NCBI GenBank assembly: GCA_023091735.1
Contig: JALKBU010000472.1
Coordinates: forward strand, 1 to 38,237
Direction of reading: 5' to 3'
From: Trichomonas tenax
Taxonomy: Eukaryota; Parabasalia; Trichomonadida; Trichomonadidae
Length of the DNA stretch: 38,237 nt
Both the position numbers and the translations under genes were made by a program. Positions 27,051-36,824 of this stretch are shown piece by piece; the first letter of the stretch is position 1, and every line of letters starts with the position of its first letter. The notes under the pieces are model-generated. The model made no database searches. It was not told the DNA's origin and was given only the letters and a program-made list of their open reading frames with translations.

Positions 27051-28667
27051 CTAATTATATTGACGAGATACTTTGCGTATTCTACTTTCTCTGGAGTCAC
27101 TCTCGAAGCTCTTTTTAACTCTTTTGTGGGATGAAGTAGATTCATCACCACTCGAAACATTATCAACGTATTTTCCGAATTTTGATGAAGAACTTGCATT
27201 TGATGGTTTAGGAGTTACATTCTTGTGCTGCTTTGGAGTTGTTTTATTTGCCGGTTTTTCTTCAGATCTTTCCCACATTTGTGGTGAAGAAAGATTTTTC
27301 TTGTCATCAAAGAACATCGGCATGTCTATCTTTTTGTCGTCCCTCTTCTTCTTTTTGTTGGGAAGTTTCTGCTTTCGGTGTTCAGGAAACTCCATTTCGT
27401 CATCATCGCTGAATTTTGCCAAGAATTTTGATTTTTTGGGACTGATTTCTTTTTCTTTGATTCCTTCATCATCATTCCACAATTTCTTTCGTTCTGTTGG
27501 AGATCTGAATTTAGAATCAGATTTAGTTGTATTATCATCATCAGAATCAATAATAAATTTGCTTTTTTCACGCGGTTTAATAATTTCTTCTTCATCGTTA
27601 TCGAAATCAACTTTCTTTCCATCCAATTGAATATATTCTTCCTCCTTGAATTCAGGCTTTGCCCAAACATAAGGTTGCTCAAAGTCAATAGACTCTCCGT
27701 CATCGTCAGAGAGAAGAGGATCGATTTTTTCGTGTATCCAAAATGTTATAAATAAAACTTGATTATTGTCAAGCGGCCAACATTCTTTATATCTTGTTTC
27801 GAACTTTACGTCGTTAAGTGTTTTTGTTGTTGATGAAATTAGTTTATTGTCTTCACTGTTGAAAACAAATAATTCGATTGAATCTTTTTTGTAATCTTTG
27901 TCAACATCAATGGTAAAATTGTAAGTAAAAAGAGACCCGATTTGCTTCTTTGACTTAGTTTCTATGTCTTTTATAACAGTTTTCGCGATAATATAAATTC
28001 TCTTTCTTTCGAGATTTGTTATTGATGTGATATTGCCTTCAAACACAAAATCTGGCTTTTCCAGCTCGAAATCTTCAAGATTTGAAGGAAGACTTTCGTA
28101 ATCAATTTCGTTATGTTGAGGTTTTTGCGATTTGTCCTGCGGGTCATTGTTTTCATCAGCATTGTTGTTCGTATCATAAGATTTATCGGCAAAATCGGGT
28201 TTAATAAACATAACAGGTGGTTTTGTTGATGTATTTTCGCGTGGTTTCTGTTCTTCTTCTTGCATCGGTTTTCCTGATGCTGATTGGCTTAAATCTAAGA
28301 AATTCATCTCATATTTTGCTAAAATACTTGCAATTTCGATAGAATCTTGGAACAGCTTAATTTCTGTGTTGTCTGGATCAGCTGATATGATTTTCGAGGC
28401 TGTTAATTTTGTATTTGCAATTTCTGATGAATTTTCTCCTGTGTGAGATATCAATTTGAATACGAAATTCGTAGTCCCATCGTCCGTGGCTGCGAATTTA
28501 AATCGATTTTCAAACTTAGGTTTTAATATTTCTGTCGATATTTCTGTTTTAGTTTCATAAAATGGTTCATCTGTCGATATATCAATGCTCAGAGAAGTTA
28601 TAGATCGATTCATAGTGTTTGGATCAACTTTCCATTTCAATTCCCCAATAAAAAACGAAAACTCCAT
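27051..28667 (-). CDS. Acidic protein with possible C2-like domains, unknown
   Basis: I take the ATG at 28667 (538 residues) rather than the in-frame ATG at 28739. TCATTTTTCAAAAATG gives an initiator-like motif there, and MEFSFFIGELKWKVDPNTM reads as a natural first beta-strand, whereas the 24 upstream residues are hydrophobic AT-rich noise. Residues ~1-130 and ~205-330 are beta-rich with alternating acidic loops (SITSLSIDIST, FVFEGNITSITN, YNFTIDVDKDYKKDSIELFVF), compatible with C2-like sandwiches, though I cannot name the fold. From ~335 on, Asp/Glu/Lys low complexity dominates (FIIDSDDDNTTKSD, FSDDDEMEF, KLPNKKKKRDDKK), ending in a Ser/Arg-rich tail (SFESDSRESRIRKVSRQYN). The frame is unbroken. 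Confidence 0.7.
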   Translation of the reverse strand: MEFSFFIGELKWKVDPNTMNRSITSLSIDISTDEPFYETKTEISTEILKPKFENRFKFAATDDGTTNFVFKLISHTGENSSEIANTKLTASKIISADPDNTEIKLFQDSIEIASILAKYEMNFLDLSQSASGKPMQEEEQKPRENTSTKPPVMFIKPDFADKSYDTNNNADENNDPQDKSQKPQHNEIDYESLPSNLEDFELEKPDFVFEGNITSITNLERKRIYIIAKTVIKDIETKSKKQIGSLFTYNFTIDVDKDYKKDSIELFVFNSEDNKLISSTTKTLNDVKFETRYKECWPLDNNQVLFITFWIHEKIDPLLSDDDGESIDFEQPYVWAKPEFKEEEYIQLDGKKVDFDNDEEEIIKPREKSKFIIDSDDDNTTKSDSKFRSPTERKKLWNDDEGIKEKEISPKKSKFLAKFSDDDEMEFPEHRKQKLPNKKKKRDDKKIDMPMFFDDKKNLSSPQMWERSEEKPANKTTPKQHKNVTPKPSNASSSSKFGKYVDNVSSGDESTSSHKRVKKSFESDSRESRIRKVSRQYN

Positions 28668-28675
28668 TTTTGAAA

Positions 28676-28680
28676 AATGA
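28676..28680 (-). promoter_or_regulatory. Initiator-like TCATT upstream of 28667
   Basis: TCATT on the minus strand lies eight bases before the chosen ATG. It fits TCA(+1)YW and supports 28667 as the start. Confidence 0.45.
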
Positions 28681-28698
28681 CAAATAAAATATTTTATA

Positions 28699-29220
28699 AT
28701 GTCAAATGTCAATAAAAGTATCATAAATATTGAATGCATTTATTCATTTCTTTTATTCGGATGTTGGAGTGATTACTTTGATGGCATAGATTTCATTCAA
28801 CACTCTAATTACAATCGAAGTGAACCTCTCAGTGTCACAAATTCATCGTCTTTCTTAGTTTCGAACTGCGAATTTCACAACTACAACGATAGAGCTATTT
28901 ATTTCAATCAATTAGATAACAGCACTCGCCTTCTTGTAGAAATTACCACATTTGAGAACTGTGGCGGTACAGATTACAGAGATTCTTTTAATTTTGATAG
29001 AGAAGGTCAATGCGTTCAAGAACGAATATGTTATCACCGCTCTACAACAACTTTATCGATACATACATTCCTTTCATATGTTACAAATTCTAGTTCAGCA
29101 AGATTAAATGTTTCGGAAAAAATCAAATTTAATTTTTTTTTTCAATTGAGAGGAATGATACGAAATGCGTATCTCAAGATTGTCCACAGCTTTTCGCCCA
29201 AGACTTGGTGTATATATTAG
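28699..29220 (+). pseudogene. Pmp-like N-terminal fragment, divergent from 28667
   Basis: The ATG at 28699 gives 173 residues. The N-terminus has a hydrophobic stretch (IYSFLLFGCW) that may be a worn signal peptide, followed by SSSFLVSNCEFHNYNDRAIYFNQLDNSTRLLVE and TTFENCGG, which follow the N-C-x-F and (G/R)AIYF pattern of Pmp-like repeats. The last ~35 residues (from about LRGMIRN) look out of frame. It stops at TAG 29218-29220 without a TM segment. Its start lies within the leader of the divergent gene at 28667, so the two share a ~30-bp space. I read it as a 3'-truncated relic and not as a functional surface protein. Confidence 0.45.
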
Positions 29221-30206
29221 CATTATTATGTGCATTATATTACCAAAGTTTCGAGCCAAAATAAGAATCAAAAAGGCCAATCATCAACATTTTCATAACA
29301 ATTTCAACCAAAAACAAAATGTTGGCTAAAAATATACTCTCCATATGATGTAGATCTCTAAAATATCAAAATTTTAGTAAAAAAGCTGCCACAAAAATAG
29401 TAAACGATAATAACAAATTTTACTTTCAATAATTTTCAGATTTAAAAAAACGTGCTTTCGAAGAATTTTGCTGAAATTTTATCACATATACAATAAAACA
29501 TTTCCTTAAATTGAATTTTTCGCAAGTTTTGAATGACTCAATTGAATATTCCGTCATCGTTTCGTTTTGATTTAATTTTGCTATGTTTGGACTCTCCATA
29601 TACATATTTAAGTCAAATCTTTCATTATTTTGTTATATTCAATTTTGATGACAAATTTAATGTTTCTATTCACATTCAAGCAATATTTTTCCAAACAAAT
29701 TTTTTCGAAAATTAACAAACTTAAAATCGTTATTCATTGAATTTTGAGAATTTTAACGGTTAACAGAAATAAATTCTCCCACGGTTTTTAACCTTGAAAT
29801 ATAAAAAATATATTTTTCGGGTGTATTTTTATTAAAACAACAATTTATATAACGACATTAAAACTATAGTCATGGGAGAAATGGATTGTATGCTTCTTTT
29901 TAAAGTTGGTCAAAGAAATAACAATATCTAATATTGGATTTTTTTTAAATTATTGATCAGAAATTATCTAAAAGTTAAATATTTACCAGATTGCACTAGA
30001 ACCGAAAATTGTGATGCATAAATGAACGGTTTGGCAAGAAAAAATGAAAACTACATATGCGCCAAACGCGTTCATGGTTCAAGCTGCACATCAAATTACA
30101 AAAGTAATTGAAAAGTTTTATTTTTAACAATTTTTTTGTAAAGTATTCAATTTATGGTATAATTTTTTTATGGAAAATTGACATTTCAATAATTCAAAAT
30201 TAAAAA
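29221..30206. other. Intergenic, no gene seen
   Basis: About 990 bp. Small frames such as 29533-29715 have no recognised motif. The last 25 bp before the kinase ATG (TTCAATAATTCAAAATTAAAAA) are promoter-like in composition but lack a strict TCAYW. Confidence 0.5.
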
Positions 30207-31217
30207 ATGATGAATATTGGCGAATACAAGCAACTTGAGTTACTCGGGACAGGCAGCTTTGGCAGTGTCTACAAGTGCCTTTCGAAGAATGGCGCCGAAG
30301 TTGCGATAAAACTTGTAAATAAAAACAAAATATCGAGTGAGGATTATAATCACTTAAATCGCGAAGTGTCAATAATGAGATCACTCAACCACACGAATAT
30401 AGTAAAATACATCGACTATTTCAAAACAGAAGAAAGTTTTTGCATTGTCATGGAATATTGCAAAGGAAAGAATCTTTACGAGTATCTCATAGAGAAGGAT
30501 AAGATGCCTGAAACAGAGTCAGCCATCGTATTCGCACAGATAATTAGCGCAGTCAATTATTTACATTCAAATAACATCATTCACAGAGATTTGAAGCTCT
30601 CCAATATCATAATCGACGAAAAGTTCTACACCAAGCTCATTGATTTTGGACTTTGTGGCTTTTTCGATAAGAGTAAGCTTTTAACTTCTTTTTGCGGCTC
30701 TCCTTGCTATAATTCGCCAGAAGTTTACACCAGAGAAGCATACGACGGAAAAAAGGCGGATATATGGTCGTTGGGTGTCATTCTCTATGAAATGGTGACC
30801 GGCCAACATCCATGGAATTTAAATGATTCGAAAATGATGGAAAGTCAGATAAAAACGGCTTCATATCCTGTTCCTATGTATCTCAGTGTGTTTGTTATCG
30901 ATTTAATTTCGAGATTAATCGTTGTTAATCCATTAAATAGATTGGATGCTAATCAGGTCTTGAATCACACGTGGATCACTTCCAGAATCGCGCAAACACC
31001 GTATTTCCAAAATGTAATCCAAGGATTGCCTCCTTTAATGAGAAGATCGATTTCGTTCGAAAATCACAATCTGGCGAAGATAGACCCTGATATGGATCTC
31101 TATGAGCCGAAGCACACAAGAAGAAAAGCTCCAATCGTTAAAATTTGCGATTCTATTAGATTCAACCAAATGAAGGAATCTATTTCGATTCCTTCACCTC
31201 TTCATGCATTGTTGTAA
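30207..31217 (+). CDS. Serine/threonine protein kinase, CAMK (SNF1/AMPK-like) group
   Basis: The ATG at 30207 gives 336 residues. The kinase domain (about 7-262) is complete: GTGSFG glycine loop at 14-19, AIK Lys35, REVS Glu53, HRDLKLSN at 126-133, DFG at 146-148, CGSPCYNSPE ending at Glu172, and DIWSLGVILYEMVTGQHPW. All catalytic residues are present, so it should phosphorylate Ser/Thr. The SPCYNSPE activation segment and the HPW motif are typical of the CAMK/CAMKL branch that is expanded in trichomonads. The ~70-residue tail has RRSISFENH, an SxS/basic patch that could be a phosphosite, and no calmodulin-binding or UBA motif that I can see. It is probably cytosolic; its substrates are unknown. 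Confidence 0.92.
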   Translation: MMNIGEYKQLELLGTGSFGSVYKCLSKNGAEVAIKLVNKNKISSEDYNHLNREVSIMRSLNHTNIVKYIDYFKTEESFCIVMEYCKGKNLYEYLIEKDKMPETESAIVFAQIISAVNYLHSNNIIHRDLKLSNIIIDEKFYTKLIDFGLCGFFDKSKLLTSFCGSPCYNSPEVYTREAYDGKKADIWSLGVILYEMVTGQHPWNLNDSKMMESQIKTASYPVPMYLSVFVIDLISRLIVVNPLNRLDANQVLNHTWITSRIAQTPYFQNVIQGLPPLMRRSISFENHNLAKIDPDMDLYEPKHTRRKAPIVKICDSIRFNQMKESISIPSPLHALL

Positions 31218-32016
31218 TTTTATCATGTAATTGCCGAGTAAATGTTTATATCGGATTTAATATTCAACATTTTTTAATTTTGAATACGATAACAATACGT
31301 TTTAACATAATATTTCTCCATAAATTCTATTCTATAACATATTCCAAATATAGATTTTGATTTATTTTATAAATCATATTGAAGAATTTTATCATTTTAT
31401 GATATTGACATATAATAACATTAACAATCAATTACATTCTTTAATTATGTATTAAGCACATGTGATATAGTATCTAAAATACAAGGTTTGATTTCAAATA
31501 TATTTGATCAAGCAATAACATAAACTCGGATTTTGTAATTATATTTGAATTGAACAGTATATGTAAGCATCGAAGTATTAAAGTTTAATTTTTGATATAA
31601 ATTATCACACATCAAAAAACAAGCGACAACATATATCTTAAAGCTTGAAGCAGTATTCAAATCAATATGGATATGAATATTTTTGATAACAATAATTCCA
31701 TTTCGGACTTTTAACAAAAGATATATCGATATATTCATCACAAAAAGAACTTATTTAAATATAACCATAAAAATTGAAGATAAATCTATATTTAGATCGC
31801 CAAAGCTCAAAATCACATTTTGAAATTTATGAATGACAGTAATATAAAAAATGATTTGATCAAATCTATATTAAACAATGATAATAATTAAAGCTATCGA
31901 TATGCATAATAAAGCATATATAGTGTTCTATATAAATAAAAATTAAGATAAATAATGATTGCTATAAAGATTTCGCTGAATGAAAGTTTGTAGGTGATAA
32001 TAAGGTTATCAAAAAA
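31218..32016. other. Intergenic, no gene seen
   Basis: About 800 bp, extremely AT-rich. A minus frame at 31508-31741 is low-complexity and lacks supporting features. TTATCAAAAAAATGG precedes the next ATG and is a weak, non-consensus initiator. Confidence 0.5.
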
Positions 32017-35000
32017 ATGGATGCGAATCCAGAAACTTTTTTTGAGCTATTCAAAAACTTCCAAAACACCGACGATCAGTCCTGCATGGAGGACATAAAG
32101 ATGATGTTGGACCAAAATTTCAGTTTTGACGAGTTTAAAGGTCCAAAATCGAGAACTTTGTTGCATTATTTCGCTTTGGAAACAAAAACTTATAATTACG
32201 ACCTTTTATTTAAATCTTTTGTTCGATACAATCATACTGATGACGACAAAAACACCGCATTTCATTTATGTCAAAATCTGCAATTTTTTAGAGAACTTTT
32301 AAGCCGAGGAGTCTCATTCGCCATGAAAAACAACGAGCAGCAAACGCCGATAGACATGTTAATTATCAAAGATCGCGATGATTTATTATCCGAATTTAAT
32401 TCATTGATGCCAAATTTTGTTATAGACCATATTTCTATGCTCATTAACACCTGCGTTAAGCATGGGTCATTCAAATGCTTCCAATTTCTCGCAAATGAAA
32501 GAAAACCTCAATTTATTCAGCATTTTCAAGGATCTTCCGATAATTTAGTGCCCGTTATATCATCCGGCAACAAATACATACTTCGCACCATATTTAAGCT
32601 CGTCAACATTCCTTTAAGTTCAATTCCGTGGAATATTTCTAATCCTTCGAGACCGATGATTTCTAGTTTACTGTCGCAATTCACTCTTCAAGAGGTTGAA
32701 CAATTCGACCTCAAAACTCTTCCAGACTTTACTAACAAAGATTATTTTATTAAAATTATCGAGCAACACAAATTCTGGCAAGAACTGCCTCAGACAATAA
32801 TACAGACGCCAATTCACATGTATTCAGCAACAAATCAGGACCAAATGATTGGAAAATTCAGATTAAATGAAGTCGATATGTTAAACATCGATGGACAAAC
32901 ACCGCTCTTTGTTGCATTGATAAATGGAGCAACGAAAGCAGCAAAAATACTGCTGCTGAACAGAGCTTCATGCAACAAGCTTTGTAATGGTTCTACGCCA
33001 ATGCACGAAGCAGCAAAACGAAATTTGAGCTCTATTTTGGAATTAATGATCCAAACAAAGAAAAATTACAATATTTTGGACAAAAACTGTTTAACGCCTT
33101 TGTTTTGCGCTGTTGAAACACATTCCGAAGACTGTGCGATGCTATTGATCAATGCCAATGCGAGAGTTGACTTACAGACGAAGACAGGTGACACGATTTT
33201 GCATTTAGCAGTTAAAAACGATGCAAGCATCAATTTAATCAACCGATTAATCGAAAAAGGCGCTTCTTTATATGTGAAGAACAACAAAGGAGAACTTCCA
33301 TTGATAACAGCGTTGAAGCACTATTACAAGAACGTGCACGTGTTATTGGACAAAATGAAAGGAAATCTCGGCGAGTTTAACATCAATTTATATTCCGCCC
33401 AAGAAATTTGGAATAATTCAGTGTTTTATGAATATTTGAAGAATTATCCACAAGAGAACATGAACGACATTCTCAGACTAGCTGTAAAACACTGCCACGT
33501 TCAAGGTTTCTCAGCGGGAATTTTAGGTTTGATGGGAAATATCTCTGAAAGCAGAAAAGCGGAATTACTCAAAATTTCTATTTACAGCAAAAACAATGTA
33601 ACCTGTTCTTTCCTCGCTGGAATTTATCCTAATTTGTTGACATTCAAGTCCAAAAAAGGAGATACAGTGATGCATTGGATCGCGAGATGCAATCCTTCAT
33701 GTTCTGATGCCATTTTTAGAAGCTGCTACAGAAACATTGATCAAGTTTTCGCAACGAATAACAACAACGAAAGTCCATTTCACGTTGCTGTTGAAGCACG
33801 AAACTTCCAATTCTTGAACACTTTCTTGAAGCAAGATGCAGAGATAAAGTATTCTGTTGCTATTTCTGGTGCTGAAGAACAAATTAAAGAAGCATTTGTA
33901 ACAAAGAACAAAGACAATTTAACGCCTTTAGAATTGGCTCTTTACAGAAGAGATTTCGAGGTTTCTCAATTGATAACAAGTGTTTATCCTCATCCTGTCT
34001 TTTCTCAACCAATAACGACGAAAATTCTTCAAAGATTCTTCTTCACAGGCATCGATGGATCAATTTATAATCAAGATGGATTAAGTTTAATTTCTCACGC
34101 AATTTTAACAGCAGAAAACGAATCGGTTTGTTTTGAAAGTGTCAAATTGATTGTTGAACAAGGCGGAGATCCAAACACGAAAGATAAAGATGGAAAGCTT
34201 CCTTCTATTTATGCTGCAGAAAAGAAATACACAACAGTTGTTGAATATTTGCTTGAAAATGGCGGAATTTTGTCCGATGTCAATGAATTCTTGAATTCCG
34301 TTGACAAATCAATATTAAGTGACGAAATAATGGAAAGCATTCACAGACACGATGTGAGAGCGAACTCTATAATGGAATTATACGAAAATGAAATGAGATC
34401 CTTAGAGAAAATGAAATTATTGGCTAATTCTGAAGTTATTGCAAAAATACAAGTTATAATGTTTTCTCTTTCCAACATTATCAACATTTCTGAGCGCTTA
34501 GTTGACTCATTCCAAGTTCTCTGTCACAGATTGTCTCCTTCCACGTGCGTTGCCAAAGGATTGAAGATCACAGGCGAATTCGCAAATTGCTATCACGCAT
34601 TTTTGATGATCGTCAACGAATTCATGAGTAACGCTGAAGAATCGGTGAAACGGTCTCTTTTAGTTCGTCCTAATAACGACGTTCTTTCATATCAAGAGCT
34701 CCTTGATTATCCCGCACAACACATCAGAGAAATGGTCATTTTAATCGAAAGAATCACTCGCGCGACACCAGAAAAACATCCTGATTTCGAAACGATTTTC
34801 TCTGCTTACAAACTATGGAAAGACATCGAAAGAAGATGCAATCACGAAATGAACGTTTACAAATCGTTCATGGACGCGAAATCGAAGAGAGTTACATTCG
34901 CTACAACAGTCACAGAAGGATATGCGATTTATCCAACAGGTTCTATCATTTTGTGGCAGGGAGATGCAACAATTAAAAAAGTCACAACGACTGATCAAAC

Positions 35001-35490
35001 AACAAAGAAAATATTGCATTCACAGAAAGATGTCATTCACGTATTCATTTTCAACTCCGTTTGTTGGTTCTCTTTCGCTGTCAAACAGAAACACACTGTT
35101 TTCTTTGTTGCTCCTATTTCAGATTTATTCATCGAAAAGATAGAAAATGGATTATTGATAACAGGAAAAGATCTTTCGATAGAACTCAATTTTGTCGAAA
35201 AATCGTCTTTCAATGATATCAATAATGCTTTGTTCGAATTAGATAAAGGTTTCACATTTCCAACGTGTGAACAGAGATTGGTGAAATGCGTCTATGTGTT
35301 AGAAGAAACAGGAGTAATTGAGCAATCTTTGATGATGTTGAATTGCGACACAAAAGAAACAGCAATTGCAGAATTCAAGAACTTGAACAAAGAAAAGATA
35401 AAGAAGTACTCAAACGGAAGTTCAGAAATGATCAATATTGTTCCTGTTGGAAAAGAACGTATTTACACTTACTGCAATAACAAAAATTGA
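32017..35490 (+). CDS. Ankyrin-repeat protein with C-terminal RhoGEF (DH)-PH-like module
   Basis: The ATG at 32017 gives 1157 residues. Ankyrin repeats lie at about 43-115 (RTLLHYFALET, NTAFHLC, QTPIDMLI), about 290-445 (DGQTPLFVAL, GSTPMHEAA, LTPLFCAVE, GDTILHLAVK, GELPLITAL), about 545-660 (GDTVMHWIARC, ESPFHVAVE, LTPLELALYRRDF) and about 690-765 (GKLPSIYAAEKKY). From ~785 a helical domain starts with IMELYENEMRSLEKM and contains LLDYPAQHIREMVILIERI, then TRATPEKHPDFETIF and ERRCNHEMN. This follows the pattern of the conserved DH helix (P-x-Q-x-I, LL, I..T...HPD, A, N) of Dbl-family Rho GEFs. Residues ~960-1070 are beta-rich (GSIILWQGDATIKKVT, HVFIFNSVCWFSFAV), as expected for the PH partner. 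I infer a nucleotide exchange factor for Rac/Rho-type GTPases, scaffolded by ankyrin repeats. Confidence 0.82.
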   Translation: MDANPETFFELFKNFQNTDDQSCMEDIKMMLDQNFSFDEFKGPKSRTLLHYFALETKTYNYDLLFKSFVRYNHTDDDKNTAFHLCQNLQFFRELLSRGVSFAMKNNEQQTPIDMLIIKDRDDLLSEFNSLMPNFVIDHISMLINTCVKHGSFKCFQFLANERKPQFIQHFQGSSDNLVPVISSGNKYILRTIFKLVNIPLSSIPWNISNPSRPMISSLLSQFTLQEVEQFDLKTLPDFTNKDYFIKIIEQHKFWQELPQTIIQTPIHMYSATNQDQMIGKFRLNEVDMLNIDGQTPLFVALINGATKAAKILLLNRASCNKLCNGSTPMHEAAKRNLSSILELMIQTKKNYNILDKNCLTPLFCAVETHSEDCAMLLINANARVDLQTKTGDTILHLAVKNDASINLINRLIEKGASLYVKNNKGELPLITALKHYYKNVHVLLDKMKGNLGEFNINLYSAQEIWNNSVFYEYLKNYPQENMNDILRLAVKHCHVQGFSAGILGLMGNISESRKAELLKISIYSKNNVTCSFLAGIYPNLLTFKSKKGDTVMHWIARCNPSCSDAIFRSCYRNIDQVFATNNNNESPFHVAVEARNFQFLNTFLKQDAEIKYSVAISGAEEQIKEAFVTKNKDNLTPLELALYRRDFEVSQLITSVYPHPVFSQPITTKILQRFFFTGIDGSIYNQDGLSLISHAILTAENESVCFESVKLIVEQGGDPNTKDKDGKLPSIYAAEKKYTTVVEYLLENGGILSDVNEFLNSVDKSILSDEIMESIHRHDVRANSIMELYENEMRSLEKMKLLANSEVIAKIQVIMFSLSNIINISERLVDSFQVLCHRLSPSTCVAKGLKITGEFANCYHAFLMIVNEFMSNAEESVKRSLLVRPNNDVLSYQELLDYPAQHIREMVILIERITRATPEKHPDFETIFSAYKLWKDIERRCNHEMNVYKSFMDAKSKRVTFATTVTEGYAIYPTGSIILWQGDATIKKVTTTDQTTKKILHSQKDVIHVFIFNSVCWFSFAVKQKHTVFFVAPISDLFIEKIENGLLITGKDLSIELNFVEKSSFNDINNALFELDKGFTFPTCEQRLVKCVYVLEETGVIEQSLMMLNCDTKETAIAEFKNLNKEKIKKYSNGSSEMINIVPVGKERIYTYCNNKN

Positions 35491-35607
35491 TTTTTTTTTG
35501 TATGTTATAATTTTGTATGTTTTTATTTTAAAAAATTATCGACGACTTTTTATAAAATCTCCAATATTTTTTATTTCAAGGTTATATCAAAAGTAATATT
35601 TTATAAA

Positions 35608-36371
35608 ATGATTCTTTGACGACTTTCAGTGATGGAATATTTAATTTCCAAGTTATTGATTCCGAAACTTGTTATATTGGGATCGAAAATGGAATCAAGG
35701 GAAACACATTAAATTCACAAATTCCACAAAATTCGCATATTGAAATTCCTAATGAAGCCGAGTTTAAAGGTTCAAAATATACCGTTACAACTTTATCAAC
35801 AGTAGCTTTTAGTGATTGCTTGAATATTGTTTCTTTTAAAATTCCAAAAACAATTGTCAGAATAAATCAAGATGCTTTAGCGAGAACATCAATTACTGAA
35901 ATTTTGATTCCTAACTCATTGACGACAATAATCAGAGCTCCTTTTTCTCAATGTTAAAATTTAAGAAAAGTAGAATTCGAACATGGAATCAATATCACTT
36001 ATTGTGGAGTTGATTTGTTTTATCAATGTTATAATTTACAAACATTAATTATTCCGATGAATTTTGCATTTTCAACTGAATTTACATTGAAAGGAACGAA
36101 TTTTTCAAAGCTATTCATTTGCTCAATCGAAGAATATAATTCTCCATTTTATAATGTTTATGATGTTCCAGCAATTTACGTTCGCAAAGATTATAAAAGT
36201 CAAACATTTATGCAACAAAAAGTTTTGTTTATGAATGATGAATCTATTTGTTTTCCTCCAAAGCAAAGAACATATGAATCAAAATACAATAAAGTAAACT
36301 TTCTATTGACTTTTTTCCACATTGCACCACTTCCTTTGTTTCCAAACGACAAAATATTCATTGAAATATAA
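35608..36371 (+). pseudogene. BspA-like leucine-rich repeat (LRR_5) protein, interrupted
   Basis: The ATG at 35608 is followed by TGA after three codons in its own frame. The real coding frame (from about 35616, starting LTTFSDGIFNFQVID) is shifted by one base, so a base was probably gained in CTTTGACG. The frame runs 113 codons to TAA at 35955-35957, right after FSQC, and then continues clean as NLRKVEFEHGINITY ... to TAA at 36371. Repeats have the LRR_5 pattern: STVAFSDCLNIVSFKIPKTI, ALARTSITEILIPNSLTTI, LFYQCYNLQTLIIPMNF. This family is a huge surface-protein group in trichomonads. No TM segment or signal peptide is visible. With one stop and one likely frameshift it is a recent pseudogene. 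Confidence 0.7.
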
Positions 36372-36824
36372 TCATTTATAAAAATTTCGCTATCAATTAT
36401 TATAACATCAATATTTTTCAAATATAATTAGAATATAACATATTTATATATGTCACCAAATCATAACTCAAAATATAATTTCAAATCCAAAATTAATGTG
36501 ATATAACAAAAATAACTATACATGTATTAAGTAAACAAAAATTGAATATTGTTAAATATATTAAAATTGCATAAAATCACTAAATTTAAATTAAAAAAAA
36601 TATCTTATATTGATAAGAAAAAACATAATACATATTATATACAATGGATAATATAATAGAATATGACGAATAGGAAGAAATATAAGGAAAATTGATAATT
36701 TTAATTTTTACAAATCAGTGATGTCGCCAATTTCTTTACGAATTCATAATATAAAATCAAACATGAGTGCAGATCTAACTTCAAATCGATTTTCAGTTAA
36801 CGGTTTCGTTTTTCTAATTAAAAA
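36372..36824. other. Intergenic, no gene seen
   Basis: About 450 bp of very AT-rich sequence ahead of the gene at 36825. TTTTCAGTTAACGG at about 36790 is not a TCAYW match. Confidence 0.5.

Noticed and set aside
27073..27630. 185-residue plus-strand frame
   Set aside because: It is the antisense shadow of the acidic tail of the minus-strand gene 27051-28667; Asp/Glu/Lys codons reversed give its Ser/Leu/Phe composition.
34813..35255. Minus- and plus-strand frames inside the ankyrin/RhoGEF gene
   Set aside because: They are shadows of an unbroken 1157-codon frame with clear domain content.
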